In this document: positions 32,923 to 41,545 of the stretch, one piece after another
Layout of the letters: each line of letters starts with the position of its first letter
Numbering within the stretch: the first letter of the stretch is position 1
Source of the DNA: Polyangiaceae bacterium
GTDB lineage: Bacteria; Myxococcota_A; Polyangia; Polyangiales; Polyangiaceae
DNA: 64,000 nt
Assembly (NCBI GenBank): GCA_020633205.1
Contig: JACKEB010000011.1
Location: 248,001-312,000, forward strand
Direction of reading: 5' to 3'
Position numbers and translations under genes: made by a program
Notes under the pieces: model-generated
Database searches by the model: none
What the model saw: the letters and a program-made list of their open reading frames with translations, nothing else
Told to the model about the DNA's origin: nothing

Positions 32923-34839
32923 ATGGCAGCAGCAAAGAAGGACGTTGCCCTGCGGCAACTCCAAGAAGTTTTTCAAAGCGCTAGCACCCCGAAGAAGTGG
33001 CGGGAGGCTGAAGCGACGCTTGTCAGCGCCATCGCGAGCGCCCAAAGCGCAGCCGCCGTCACGGCCATTCTCAAGCTTCCAGGGGTGGACGAGGCGTTCC
33101 TCGGCGAGGCAGTCGCTGGGGTGAAAGTGGTCAACGCGCTCCTGGACTGTGTTTCGCGCTTCACGCCCCACGACGCGGCGCAGGTCTTGGCGTGGGTCGT
33201 TCGCGCGTGCGCCTTTTCGCCCACCGCCGTTTTGGCGCCGGAGCGAGTCTCGAAGCGTCCGGACTTGAAGCCAGATGTCGCGGGTGCCATCGCAAAGCAT
33301 GCTCCCAAGCTCGAAGCGAACCTTCGAGCGGATGGCGCCGCCCTGCGCGCGGCGTCCGCCATGGCACTGTGCTGGACGAAGAAACCGACGCTTGGTCAGC
33401 TCCTTGAATTAATCCCTGAGGAAACGGATGCGTCAGCCAGGGCCGCGCTGCTCATCTTGTTGGGCTCGCGCTGTCACGGTCTGAACGCTTCGCAAGCCGC
33501 AAGTGTCGTCAACTTGATTGAGGGTGAGCTCGGCCATAAGCAAGCGCTTGTGCGCTTCGCGGCGGCCTATGTTCAGGGCCGCGTCGACGCTGTTGGTGAG
33601 CTCGCGGCTGGTGTGCTCACCGCGCTCTTGACGAAGCCTGGTGCGGTGCCAGAGGCATGGGGGTGGTATGGCGCCGACGCGAAGCCAATCCGCCTGAGCC
33701 TGGCTGTAACCGCTGTGCTGCGTGTCTCTCGCATTGCTGAGCCGCAGCCGCTGCTTGCTCCGTTGCTCAAGTCGAAGCGCCCCAAGGTGCGCGGCGAGTT
33801 GATTGCGTACGCGGGGTTGATTTCGCACTTGGCCTTTGCTTCGGCAGCTTCGCTGACCCAGGCTGGCGTCGTAGCGCATGGGTTGAGCGCGACGCAGCGA
33901 GCGGTGCTCCAGCTGTTTGCCCAGCGCGAGTTCCAAGGCATCGTTCCCAGTGAGCTCGGTCTGCCAAGCCACCACAACTCGGACATCAAGGCGTTCCTGG
34001 CTCAGAAGGAGCTCAGTTGGTGCCCAATCGCTGTTTCCAGCACCGAGAAGCGCCATTTCGCGAACATCCTGGGCGGAGTGATCGTCGGAGAGGTCGATGG
34101 CAACATGTCCCTCGACGCGATCTGCAAGGCGCTCGAACCCAAGCAGGTGGCGATGCTCGCGTGCTCCCACTCGACCGCCACGATGGCGATGAACGAAACG
34201 TTGGGCGACCGGATGGACTGGCGGCTCAGCACGGAGTTCTGTTTCGAGCTGATCACACGAGCGCATTCGGCGGGGCTAGACATCAAGGCGCTGCTGAAGC
34301 CAGCGCTATCGCCACGCGGAAACGAACCGTGGTCCAAAGGGGGCCTGTTCCTAAACCGGACCCTGGCAGCGGCGGCGCTGCTGACCTTCGGCGCTAAGTC
34401 CCCGCCATCGTCGCCCGAGCTGGAGCTGATTGCTGACGGGATCTCCGCCGCCCGCGTGCCTGAGCCCCTCTTGACTCAGGTCGCGCAGTTGCCAGACAAG
34501 CTCCGTGGCCCGTTGGTCGAGGGGCTGACGGTCAGCTCGAACTCATTGCCCTTCATGAAGACCTGGGTCAGCGAACGCAGCGTCGAGAAGATCGCGCGCT
34601 TCGCGCTCCGGGCGTTCACCCCGGCCGAGAAGCAACTCGCGGAGCGAACTCTGGTCGAGCTCGGTAAGGGTGCTCTTCCCTTGTTGGATCGCTTCGAGCC
34701 CAAGGTCGGCAGCGATCGGCGCAGCCTCGAGGGGCTCCGCACGCGCATCGTGGATGCACTGGCCAAAGGCAAGGCACCCAAGGCCAAGGTGAAGACCACC
34801 AAGGCCAAGGTCAAGCGTGGCAAAGGAAAGCCGTCGTGA
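32923..34839 (+). CDS. HEAT-like helical protein, candidate immunity to the RHS toxin
   Basis: A 638-residue soluble protein built of repeated helix pairs (for example AAAVTAILKLPGVDEAFLGE, RAALLILLGSRCHGL, PKVRGELIAYAGLISHLAF), consistent with a HEAT/ARM-like solenoid, and ending in a Lys-rich tail (KAKVKTTKAKVKRGKGK). It begins 9 bp after the RHS stop. Genes directly behind polymorphic toxins usually encode their cognate immunity protein, and solenoid proteins occur among these. 638 residues is long for an immunity protein, so an alternative role, such as DNA repair of the AlkD kind, remains open; the basic tail would suit nucleic acid binding. Confidence 0.65.
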   Translation: MAAAKKDVALRQLQEVFQSASTPKKWREAEATLVSAIASAQSAAAVTAILKLPGVDEAFLGEAVAGVKVVNALLDCVSRFTPHDAAQVLAWVVRACAFSPTAVLAPERVSKRPDLKPDVAGAIAKHAPKLEANLRADGAALRAASAMALCWTKKPTLGQLLELIPEETDASARAALLILLGSRCHGLNASQAASVVNLIEGELGHKQALVRFAAAYVQGRVDAVGELAAGVLTALLTKPGAVPEAWGWYGADAKPIRLSLAVTAVLRVSRIAEPQPLLAPLLKSKRPKVRGELIAYAGLISHLAFASAASLTQAGVVAHGLSATQRAVLQLFAQREFQGIVPSELGLPSHHNSDIKAFLAQKELSWCPIAVSSTEKRHFANILGGVIVGEVDGNMSLDAICKALEPKQVAMLACSHSTATMAMNETLGDRMDWRLSTEFCFELITRAHSAGLDIKALLKPALSPRGNEPWSKGGLFLNRTLAAAALLTFGAKSPPSSPELELIADGISAARVPEPLLTQVAQLPDKLRGPLVEGLTVSSNSLPFMKTWVSERSVEKIARFALRAFTPAEKQLAERTLVELGKGALPLLDRFEPKVGSDRRSLEGLRTRIVDALAKGKAPKAKVKTTKAKVKRGKGKPS

Positions 34840-35840
34840 GCGAGCCCAGCGACAGCGCAGTTTGGTTGGCCTCCGTGGAGCAGCGCTATTCGGCGCGCTG
34901 TGAGCTCACTTTCCCCGCGGTACCAACACTGCTCAACCACTACGCCGAAATCTTGGAGCATCATTTCGAGTCCCTCGGTCGACCGATGACCGACAAGCAG
35001 CGCACGGGTCTGCTAGAGTTGCTCGGCGCGAAGCTGACCGAGGCCCACGCAAGTGGCGCTCAGTCGAACGTCTTCGTGCGCTACCAGCTTGATCGGGGCT
35101 CCGGGGAGATCTTCTACGAGATCGCGAGCGCCGCTAGCTCCCTCGAGGAGGAGTATGAGTACTGGGTGAGTCAGCGGGTCGGATCGCTCTTCGGTCGGAA
35201 TCCTGACGCCCGGGTGCTCGAGCTCGTTGGCTCGAAGCCTACCAACTTGCGGATCCTCGATGTGGGGGCCGGAACGGGGCGCAACTCGATTCCACTCGCA
35301 GAGGCCGGACATCAGGTGGTGGCGATCGAGCTGGCGCCTGCTCTGGCAGACGTGCTCCAGGATGAGGCCGAGAGCCGTCGCATGAGCTTCCCTGTGGTTT
35401 GCGGCAGTGCACTAGATCCTGATCTCGTCATCCCGCTGGCGCCGTTCGACTTGGTGATTGCAGCTGAGGTCTTGCCGCACTTGCGCTCAGTCGACGAGGT
35501 CACTCGTCTGCTGACCCGGCTAGCTGCGCTCAGTAAGCCCGATGCGAGTCTGCTGGTGAGCGTCTTCCTTTCGCATGCCGGCTATCAGCCGTCGCAGCTG
35601 GCCCGGGAGGCAGCGCAGGTCGCGTGGTCCGCATTCCTAACGCCGGACGAGTTCATGACCGCCTGTGCGAATAGCGGTTGGAAGGCCGTCGAACAGCAGC
35701 CTGTACTCACCTATGAGCGCAAGCGCGCGTTGAGCTGGCCGCCGACGTCTTGGTACGAATCATGGACCCAGGGTCACGACGCATTCAAAGGGGATGACCC
35801 ACCGATTGCCCTGCAATGGCTATTGCTCTCTCGCACTTGA
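34836..35840 (+). CDS. Class I SAM-dependent methyltransferase
   Basis: The centre of this 334-residue protein is a Rossmann methyltransferase: LRILDVGAGTGRNS is motif I, HQVVAIELAP carries the acidic residue that holds the ribose of SAM, and FDLVIAAEVLPHL is motif IV. An N-terminal helical extension of about 110 residues (through SSLEEEYEYWVSQRVG) precedes it. It begins with GTG overlapping the stop of the HEAT-like gene (GTGA), so it is part of the RHS operon. Substrate unknown; a link to toxin immunity or to tail modification is conceivable but not shown. Confidence 0.78.
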   Translation: MSEPSDSAVWLASVEQRYSARCELTFPAVPTLLNHYAEILEHHFESLGRPMTDKQRTGLLELLGAKLTEAHASGAQSNVFVRYQLDRGSGEIFYEIASAASSLEEEYEYWVSQRVGSLFGRNPDARVLELVGSKPTNLRILDVGAGTGRNSIPLAEAGHQVVAIELAPALADVLQDEAESRRMSFPVVCGSALDPDLVIPLAPFDLVIAAEVLPHLRSVDEVTRLLTRLAALSKPDASLLVSVFLSHAGYQPSQLAREAAQVAWSAFLTPDEFMTACANSGWKAVEQQPVLTYERKRALSWPPTSWYESWTQGHDAFKGDDPPIALQWLLLSRT

Positions 35841-36071
35841 GGTCCGCCGTGCCGCCGATTCCGGTGGGCTCTTCGTGATCGCCTGTTTCCCTGCGGGAGA
35901 CCAGTGAATGAACGTTCGACGCAAGGCGCCGCTCTTCCTCAAGGTCAACACGACCGCGCGCGGGGTGCACCACCACTTTGGCGGTGACTTCGCCGAGCAA
36001 CGCCATCGATCAGGCGCGGACGAGGGGGGTAATGCCCCGCTCCTTGCCCGATGTGGTACCACGGCGTTGCC

Positions 36072-36650
36072 ATGAAGTCCGAGATCGAGCTAACCGCGGC
36101 GGACGCCGTTAAGATCCCGATCAGCTGGTTCCCCGTGGATCAAGCGCTGCGCGCCAGTCTACTGCTGCTGCCTGCGCTGGGGATCCGGGCGAAGCTGTAC
36201 GACTACGGACTCAAGAGCAGCCTGCGCATCCGGCTTCTGACGCGGCTGATGCCAGCTGTGACGCGACTGTTCGGCTACTACCCCGGCACACGCTTTGGCT
36301 TCGGTGGGGACGAGGCGCGCACCCTGATGCGGCAGTGGAGCACCTGGGCGCAAAGCGGCAAGTTCGACACCGGGCGCATGCGTAACCCCGAGGAACAAAC
36401 CGCGCGCTTCACCGGCCCGGTACTGTCCCTCGCCTTCGAGCGCGACGACCTGGTGTCCCCTGAGGCGCTCAAGCGTGCGGTCAGTCCCTTCACGGGTGCG
36501 CGGGTCGAGCGCCGCGTGCTTGGAGCCGCCGAGCAGGGCGAGTACCTGGGGCACGCCGGTTGGGCCAAGCAGCCTGATGGGGTGGTGAAGGTGGTTGCTG
36601 AGTGGATCAGCCGCTCCTGCGACGCCGTGCGACCAGGCCGCACAGCGTGA
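36072..36650 (+). pseudogene. COG4757-like alpha/beta hydrolase lacking its catalytic centre
   Basis: The first 45 residues (ELTAADAVKIPISWFPV, LLLLPALGIRAKLY) match the opening of predicted alpha/beta hydrolases. The remainder (IRLLTRLMPAVTRLFGYYPG onward, ending EYLGHAGW) matches the lid and C-terminus, including the conserved final histidine. Between them, after KLYDYGL, family members have about 100-115 residues including the GHSxGG nucleophile elbow; these are absent. The frame is kept, so the change is a clean in-frame deletion near 36195-36225. The product of 192 residues cannot be a normal hydrolase. ATG at 36072; the end overlaps the convergent CHAP gene by 44 bp. Confidence 0.65.
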
Positions 36651-38847
36651 GTCCGAGGAGCATCATCGGATAGTCCGACTGCGACGTGGAGGTGTTCCCC
36701 GGCAAACGACAGCTGCAACTGCTGTCGCTTGCTGCGGCTGCCGCTTGGCTACCACCGCTCCCAGCGTTTGGAACGCCCGCTGTGCCACCGGTACCCGCGC
36801 TGCCTTGTGGCCCGACCTCACCCCCACCAAAACTTCCGGCTAGGCGAATCGACTGGTAGCGCTCTGGGACGTTCCAGCCTTGAGCGTCGCTCCACGTGGG
36901 GCCCGCCAGTTCCCAACCAAAGCCGCCGCCTTCATAAGGCCAGCAGGCGAAGCCGCGGTTCGAGCGTCCGCAAATATCCGCGCGGTTATCGCCATTGATG
37001 TCGCCGAAACGCAGGGTGCGATAGCTGTCGGGTTTGTGCCAGCCGTCGGTCGCAGGCAGCTTCGGCCCCAGCACCTGCCGGTCGAAGCCGCCGTCAGTCG
37101 CGAGCCAGCATTCCATCCCGCTCTCGCTGGCCACGCAGAAGTCGCTCTTCCCGTCGCCGTCCAGATCAGCCATGCGGATCGACGCCAGCGCGGAGCGTGA
37201 CTGCATACCGGGTGCAGGCAACGCCGGGCCGTCCAGGCGCTTGCTGAAGCCGGTTCCGTCGAACAGGTAGCAGCGCAGCGCCTCGGACTCCCGCGCGCAC
37301 AAGTCGGCGCGCCCGTCGCCATCCACGTCCGCCAGGCGAATCGTGCTCCAGTTGTGCCAGTCGCTCCAGCCCGCTTCGTCGCTCCACGCGGGCCCCGTGA
37401 TGCGTTCGACGAAGCCGGCGTCGCTGGCGAGCCAGCAGGACATGCCTTGGTGCTCTCGCGCGCACACATCGCTCTTACCGTCGCCGTTCACGTCGCCGAG
37501 GCGCAGCGTGCCGTAGCGGTTCACGTCGTCGAACCCGGCGGCGTCGCTTAGTGCCGTGAGGATACGCGCATCGCCGAAGCTGTCGCCGAGGCTCGGGTAA
37601 CAGGCCAGGCCGTCTTTGCCCCGGGCGCACAGATCTGCCTTACCGTCCCCGTTGATGTCCGCCAGGCGAATCGCGCTGAAGTAGCGCGTCTCTCCCCAGC
37701 CATCGGCGTCGCTCAAGCTCGGCCCCAGGATGGAGTCTCCAAGGCCAGACTGCGTGCCCTTCCAGCAGCGCACGCCAGTTGGCAGGCGCACGCACACGTC
37801 CGCGCGCCCGTCGCCGGTGATGTCGCCCATGCGCAAGGTGGAGAAGACCCCCGGAGCTGACAAGTCCGCGTCGTGCAGCGCGATGTCTGGAGTAGGCTTG
37901 AAGCCGTTTCCGTAGGAAATCGAACAAGTGATGCCGGCGTCGCTCAGAGCGCACACGTCCGCGCCGCCGTCGCCGTTCAAGTCGCTGTGCGTGCCGCTGT
38001 CGAAGAGCGCGGCTTGCCAGGCTTCTTCCAGCTCACACACCTGATCTTCATCGACTTCGCCGTCGCAGTCGTTGTCCTTTTCGTCGCAAGCTTCGAACTG
38101 CGGCTTCACGCCGCCTTCGCAGCTGCCCCAGTCGCCGCCGCCGCAGGTTTGTACGCCCTTTCGGCACTCACCCACGTCGCTGCCGCACTCACGCTCGAGG
38201 TTCTCGTCGACCTGACCGTCGCAGTCGTTGTCGATGCCGTCGCAAGTTTCCGCAGGGCCTTTGCATGCGCCCCAGTTTTCCCACTTGCAGTTGCTGCCGC
38301 AGGTGCGGGTGTGAGCGCCACAACCGTTGCAGTCTGCCGTTTGGGTTTGGCCGCTGCTGCAGTCGCACAGCGTGCCTTTGCGCACCACGTAGCCGCTGTT
38401 GAACTTGGAAGAGCTATACGTGATGGTGCGCACGCCCGGCGCACAACCGGAGCAGCAGTTCTCCTCAGACACGGTGACTTGGGAGCCACCGCTCTCCGGC
38501 GACTTGACCCAGGCGACATGACCATAGTTCCCCAGGGTACTGGTCGCGATGCTGCCGGTGACCGGATAGTTCACGATGTCGAAGCGCGGGTCGAGCGCCG
38601 CGTGGGATGCCCAGGTGTTGGCGTTGCCCCAGTTGACGAGGGACAGGTTCCAGTTGCGGCACACCATCTCCCACGCCCACCAGGTGCAGTTGCCGCCGTT
38701 GTCGCAACACGGATAGATGTTGGTGGAGTTGCCACAGGTGTTTTGATGCGACTGGCCACCACAGCTGAAGGCCGCGTGGGCTTGGGGGGTGAGGGTGAAC
38801 AACACCAGGCCGAGGGCGGCGGCGCACAGGCGCTTGAGCTGGCTCAT
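36607..38847 (-). CDS. Secreted CHAP-domain protein with FG-GAP repeats and MYXO-CTERM-like tail
   Basis: A 746-residue exported protein starting at ATG 38847. After a signal peptide ending AHA comes a CHAP amidase/peptidase domain: NCTWWAWEMVC supplies the catalytic cysteine and GHVAWVKS the histidine. Next are Cys-rich notch-like repeats (ETCDGIDNDCDGQVDE and EACDEKDNDCDGEVDE) and about seven FG-GAP/VCBS calcium-binding repeats with DxNGDGxAD cores, which fold as a beta propeller. The C-terminus has a Ser/Gly spacer, CSC, a hydrophobic segment and RRRR, as in MYXO-CTERM sorting tails. Probably a cell-surface peptidoglycan hydrolase. Its start overlaps the stop of the upstream lipoprotein gene. 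Confidence 0.85.
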   Translation of the reverse strand: MSQLKRLCAAALGLVLFTLTPQAHAAFSCGGQSHQNTCGNSTNIYPCCDNGGNCTWWAWEMVCRNWNLSLVNWGNANTWASHAALDPRFDIVNYPVTGSIATSTLGNYGHVAWVKSPESGGSQVTVSEENCCSGCAPGVRTITYSSSKFNSGYVVRKGTLCDCSSGQTQTADCNGCGAHTRTCGSNCKWENWGACKGPAETCDGIDNDCDGQVDENLERECGSDVGECRKGVQTCGGGDWGSCEGGVKPQFEACDEKDNDCDGEVDEDQVCELEEAWQAALFDSGTHSDLNGDGGADVCALSDAGITCSISYGNGFKPTPDIALHDADLSAPGVFSTLRMGDITGDGRADVCVRLPTGVRCWKGTQSGLGDSILGPSLSDADGWGETRYFSAIRLADINGDGKADLCARGKDGLACYPSLGDSFGDARILTALSDAAGFDDVNRYGTLRLGDVNGDGKSDVCAREHQGMSCWLASDAGFVERITGPAWSDEAGWSDWHNWSTIRLADVDGDGRADLCARESEALRCYLFDGTGFSKRLDGPALPAPGMQSRSALASIRMADLDGDGKSDFCVASESGMECWLATDGGFDRQVLGPKLPATDGWHKPDSYRTLRFGDINGDNRADICGRSNRGFACWPYEGGGFGWELAGPTWSDAQGWNVPERYQSIRLAGSFGGGEVGPQGSAGTGGTAGVPNAGSGGSQAAAAASDSSCSCRLPGNTSTSQSDYPMMLLGLTLCGLVARRRRSG

Positions 38848-39500
38848 GGCCGTGCCTCCGCTGGCGATACATCTGCCGCGCCGTCTTCCTTGGCAAGCGG
38901 CGCAAAGCTCTCCACGACGTGATCGAACAGCTTCTTTGCAGGGGGATTCGAGACTGGGTCGATGCACGTGATGCTGTAGACGTGATCTCGAGTCGCGAAC
39001 ACCGTGAGCTCCTGGGATGCGGCTTGTTCCGACGCGGGCTCTTCAAGCACCACCGCGGGGAAACGTTGAGGGGTGACACGGGTCTGACGCAGCGAGCTAT
39101 GCTCGGTGATGAAGCCCGACATATTGAGCTCGAACCAGTCCTGAACTTCCAGGTGCTTCGGGTTGTCCCAGACGTGGATCATCACCTGGATGTCCTGGTC
39201 GTCGATCAGCATCAGCTCATGGCGAAACTTCTGTGCTGGCAACGTGGGGTCAAAGCTCTCCACCTTGAGCGAGAGCGCTTCTGGCATGCTGAAGCGCACC
39301 GCCGGCGCGTCGAGCTGCCGAAGCTTGTATCCCGGAGGAACAGCGAGCTGCAGCTCCTCGTCGCTACTTGCGGCGCCCGCGCGCTGATCGATCTTGCTCT
39401 GGTTACAGCCAGCGGCTACTAGAGCGCTACACAGCAGCGCTCCAGCGGTCGCGACCTGTAGTTGCCATGCTCGCAATTGCCATACAGTAAAGCCGCTCAC
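38844..39500 (-). CDS. Lipoprotein coupled to the CHAP protein
   Basis: A 218-residue lipoprotein: the N-terminal hydrophobic stretch ends in the lipobox LVAAGC. The mature domain (from about LAVPPGYKLRQLDAPAVRF) looks like a compact alpha-beta fold of the type seen in surface lipoproteins that resemble PsbP or DUF1795-like domains: QKFRHELMLIDDQDIQVMI and HVYSITCIDP. Its stop overlaps the start of the CHAP protein gene (ATGA), so the two are made together and may act together at the envelope, for example as anchor or inhibitor. The exact role is unknown. Confidence 0.7.
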   Translation of the reverse strand: MSGFTVWQLRAWQLQVATAGALLCSALVAAGCNQSKIDQRAGAASSDEELQLAVPPGYKLRQLDAPAVRFSMPEALSLKVESFDPTLPAQKFRHELMLIDDQDIQVMIHVWDNPKHLEVQDWFELNMSGFITEHSSLRQTRVTPQRFPAVVLEEPASEQAASQELTVFATRDHVYSITCIDPVSNPPAKKLFDHVVESFAPLAKEDGAADVSPAEARP

Positions 39501-39814
39501 AGCCCGTGTTTATCAGAGCTTTTGAGCTTGATCAGGCCCGACGCGCAGAAGCTGCCAACATGTCAGGCTTGCACAGCCGCTGCACTTCACAGTCTGTGCA
39601 AGGCTGCACTGCAAGTTGTGCAAGCCCGCGCTCGCGCAGTCGGAGTGAGCACGGGCGTGGCCGAAGCGCAGAATTGCGCCACGGAACAATCGGAAATGAG
39701 CACTACGAACTCGGCGACGTGAGTCGACCCATCGTTCGATCGATTCCCAAGAGATGCGAGGGGCAGTTCTCTACGTGCCCCGGCGTAAGAGATGTGCTTC
39801 CCATTGGACCGAAG
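39501..39814. other. Divergent intergenic region
   Basis: The 314 bases between two divergent lipoprotein genes. A long frame continues upstream of the ATG at 39815, but its translation is Arg/Ser/Cys-rich and not protein-like. The notable content is a cluster of TTGTGCAA-type half-sites, described separately. Confidence 0.5.
39568..39624. promoter_or_regulatory. Clustered TTGTGCAA-type operator half-sites
   Basis: CTTGCACAG at 39568-39576 is the exact inverted complement of CTGTGCAAG at 39594-39602, and a third copy, TTGTGCAAG, is at 39616-39624. A related site, CAGTTGTGCAACTG, lies at 48150-48163 upstream of the sialidase gene. I infer binding sites of a regulator that controls surface lipoprotein genes; the protein is not identified. 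Confidence 0.4.
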
Positions 39815-41539
39815 ATGACTTCGCACCGCAGACTTTGCCTCGCTCTCAGCGTCCTAGCGCTGACTGGCTGCAACTCTCTCCTGGGCGATGGAGCGCCGGG
39901 AGGGCAGGCGGCTGGTGGCTCGGGTGGTGAGGCTGGAGGCAGCGGTGGAGCAAGCGGCAGCGCCGGTGCTGCGGGTTCGAGCGCTGGCTCGGGCGCTGTC
40001 AGCAGTGGGGGCAGCGGCGGGGGAACGGCTGGCAGCGCGGGAACGGCTGGCAGTGCGGGAACGGCTGGCAGTGCGGGAACGGCTGGCAGCGGTGGTGCCC
40101 CGCCAACCGGTCCCGTTCCGCGCATTTTCTACACGGATATTACGCATGCGCCCGTCAGCGGCGGGCCGGATGGTGGCGGCGCGTTCGTGACCATCTATGG
40201 TTTGGACTTGGGTGCGACTGCGGGGCGTGTGACGTTCGCAGGCAGCGACTTGAGCGTGAAGAGCTGGGGCGGCGCGGCGTATCGCGGCATGAGCAAGATC
40301 GTCGCGCAGATCCCAGCTGGTTCTGCTCCGCAGCAAGCTGCCTTGCAGGTAGTCAGCGCGGGCAATCAGGTCAGCAACGAGCTGCCACTGACCACTACCT
40401 CGAAGAAGATCCTCTATGTGAGCACCGACGGCACGGGGGACGGGAGCAGTCGCAGCACGCCCACTCGGTTGGCGAGCTTGAAGGCGGCATACTCTGCCGG
40501 CGATTTGGTCTACCTCGCCGCGGGCACCTACAACGAGAACATCTCAGCGTGTTCGAATGGCGACGACTGTGCGTGGATCGTCGATTTGACCGCGACTGCG
40601 ACCAGCAGCAATCCCGTGCAGATCGCGGGATATCCCGGGGACGCGGTGGAGTTCTACAATCATCACGACACCCTGATTGTGCACCAAAGCTATTTGCGTC
40701 TTGCGAACGTGAAGCTCCGCGCCGGGACCTACTCCGCTGTGGTCGTGGTCGACGCCAAGAACGTTGCAGTCGTCGCAAGCGAGTTGCAGGCCGATACCCA
40801 ATTGGCAGCGGCGGTTGGTAGCGGTGGTCCGGACTCCAGCTACGAACTCACTGGCAACTACATCCACAACTTCAGAGTGGGCACCCTCAACTACAGCCCC
40901 ATCGGTTCCCGACTGCTGCGCTTCAACCAGTTCGAGGTCATTGCGCGCGTGTTCGAGGTCGACCTGATGTTGGACGACCGGATCGAGGACTACGGAAACA
41001 CCGCAACGGCTGTAGGCCTGTACGGCTTCTTGAAGGGGTGCGCGGCGCCGGGCAGCAACTGTGATACTCCCACCACCGCGGCCAATGTGCGATCGTATAA
41101 CAACTCAATTAGTTCCGCGCGGTACCTGGCGTACCAGTTTGCAACCAACTCGACCAGCGCGGTCGTTTCGTTTGCGCACAACACCGTGACGGACACGCTG
41201 TGCATTGCCGGTTCCAACGATCCAGCTGTTGCTTTGCAGGCTGATCTCCAGGGGAACATCCTCACCCCCACCCGCGCGGCGACCTGCATCGACGACGAAC
41301 TACCCCAGGCGACGAGCGTGTCCTTCGTGGGAAAGCTGAATCACTGGGGCGACACGACAGTTCCCGTTGACGATTCCATGGGTGTGAACGGCGCGCTGAA
41401 CTTGGACTCCGTCGGGCGCCCAAACAGCACCAGCACGGCTTGTTCAGGCACGAGTCGCTTGCCCGCGCCCGTCGATGTGGATTTCCTCGGACTCACCCGC
41501 AGCGACCCAACAGCGTTTGGCGCCTTCGAGTGCCCTTAG
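39815..41539 (+). CDS. Lipoprotein with IPT/TIG and parallel beta-helix domains
   Basis: Translation from ATG 39815 gives a 574-residue lipoprotein (signal MTSHRRLCLALSVLALTGC). A Gly/Ser/Ala-rich linker to about 95 includes four 6-residue GTAGSA repeats. An IPT/TIG-like Ig domain follows (PVSGGPDGGGAFVTIYGLDL), then a right-handed beta helix: TDGTGDGSSRSTPTRLASLK and VYLAAGTYNENI open it in the way of pectate-lyase-like and DUF1565 proteins, and strands such as YLRLANVKL and NVAVVASELQA form the coils. Likely a surface carbohydrate-binding or polysaccharide lyase protein. No clear catalytic residues can be named. Confidence 0.8.
   Translation: MTSHRRLCLALSVLALTGCNSLLGDGAPGGQAAGGSGGEAGGSGGASGSAGAAGSSAGSGAVSSGGSGGGTAGSAGTAGSAGTAGSAGTAGSGGAPPTGPVPRIFYTDITHAPVSGGPDGGGAFVTIYGLDLGATAGRVTFAGSDLSVKSWGGAAYRGMSKIVAQIPAGSAPQQAALQVVSAGNQVSNELPLTTTSKKILYVSTDGTGDGSSRSTPTRLASLKAAYSAGDLVYLAAGTYNENISACSNGDDCAWIVDLTATATSSNPVQIAGYPGDAVEFYNHHDTLIVHQSYLRLANVKLRAGTYSAVVVVDAKNVAVVASELQADTQLAAAVGSGGPDSSYELTGNYIHNFRVGTLNYSPIGSRLLRFNQFEVIARVFEVDLMLDDRIEDYGNTATAVGLYGFLKGCAAPGSNCDTPTTAANVRSYNNSISSARYLAYQFATNSTSAVVSFAHNTVTDTLCIAGSNDPAVALQADLQGNILTPTRAATCIDDELPQATSVSFVGKLNHWGDTTVPVDDSMGVNGALNLDSVGRPNSTSTACSGTSRLPAPVDVDFLGLTRSDPTAFGAFECP
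40022..40090 (+). repeat. Four tandem copies of an 18-bp unit
   Basis: The unit GGAACGGCTGGCAGYGCG repeats four times (last copy incomplete) and codes for GTAGSA in the linker of the beta-helix lipoprotein. Near-identity of the copies shows recent expansion. Unit length is a multiple of three, so copy-number change alters linker length only. Confidence 0.85.
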
Positions 41540-41545
41540 TCTGCG

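Noticed and set aside
37873..38922. 349-codon plus-strand frame rich in Val and Ala
   Set aside because: Mirror of the CHAP/FG-GAP gene; the Val/Ala text is the complement of Asp/Gly-rich codons.
40022..40090. Direct repeats considered as a CRISPR array
   Set aside because: The units are contiguous with no spacers, code for GTAGSA in frame and have no cas genes nearby. The same applies to 22911-22968 and 48508-48582.
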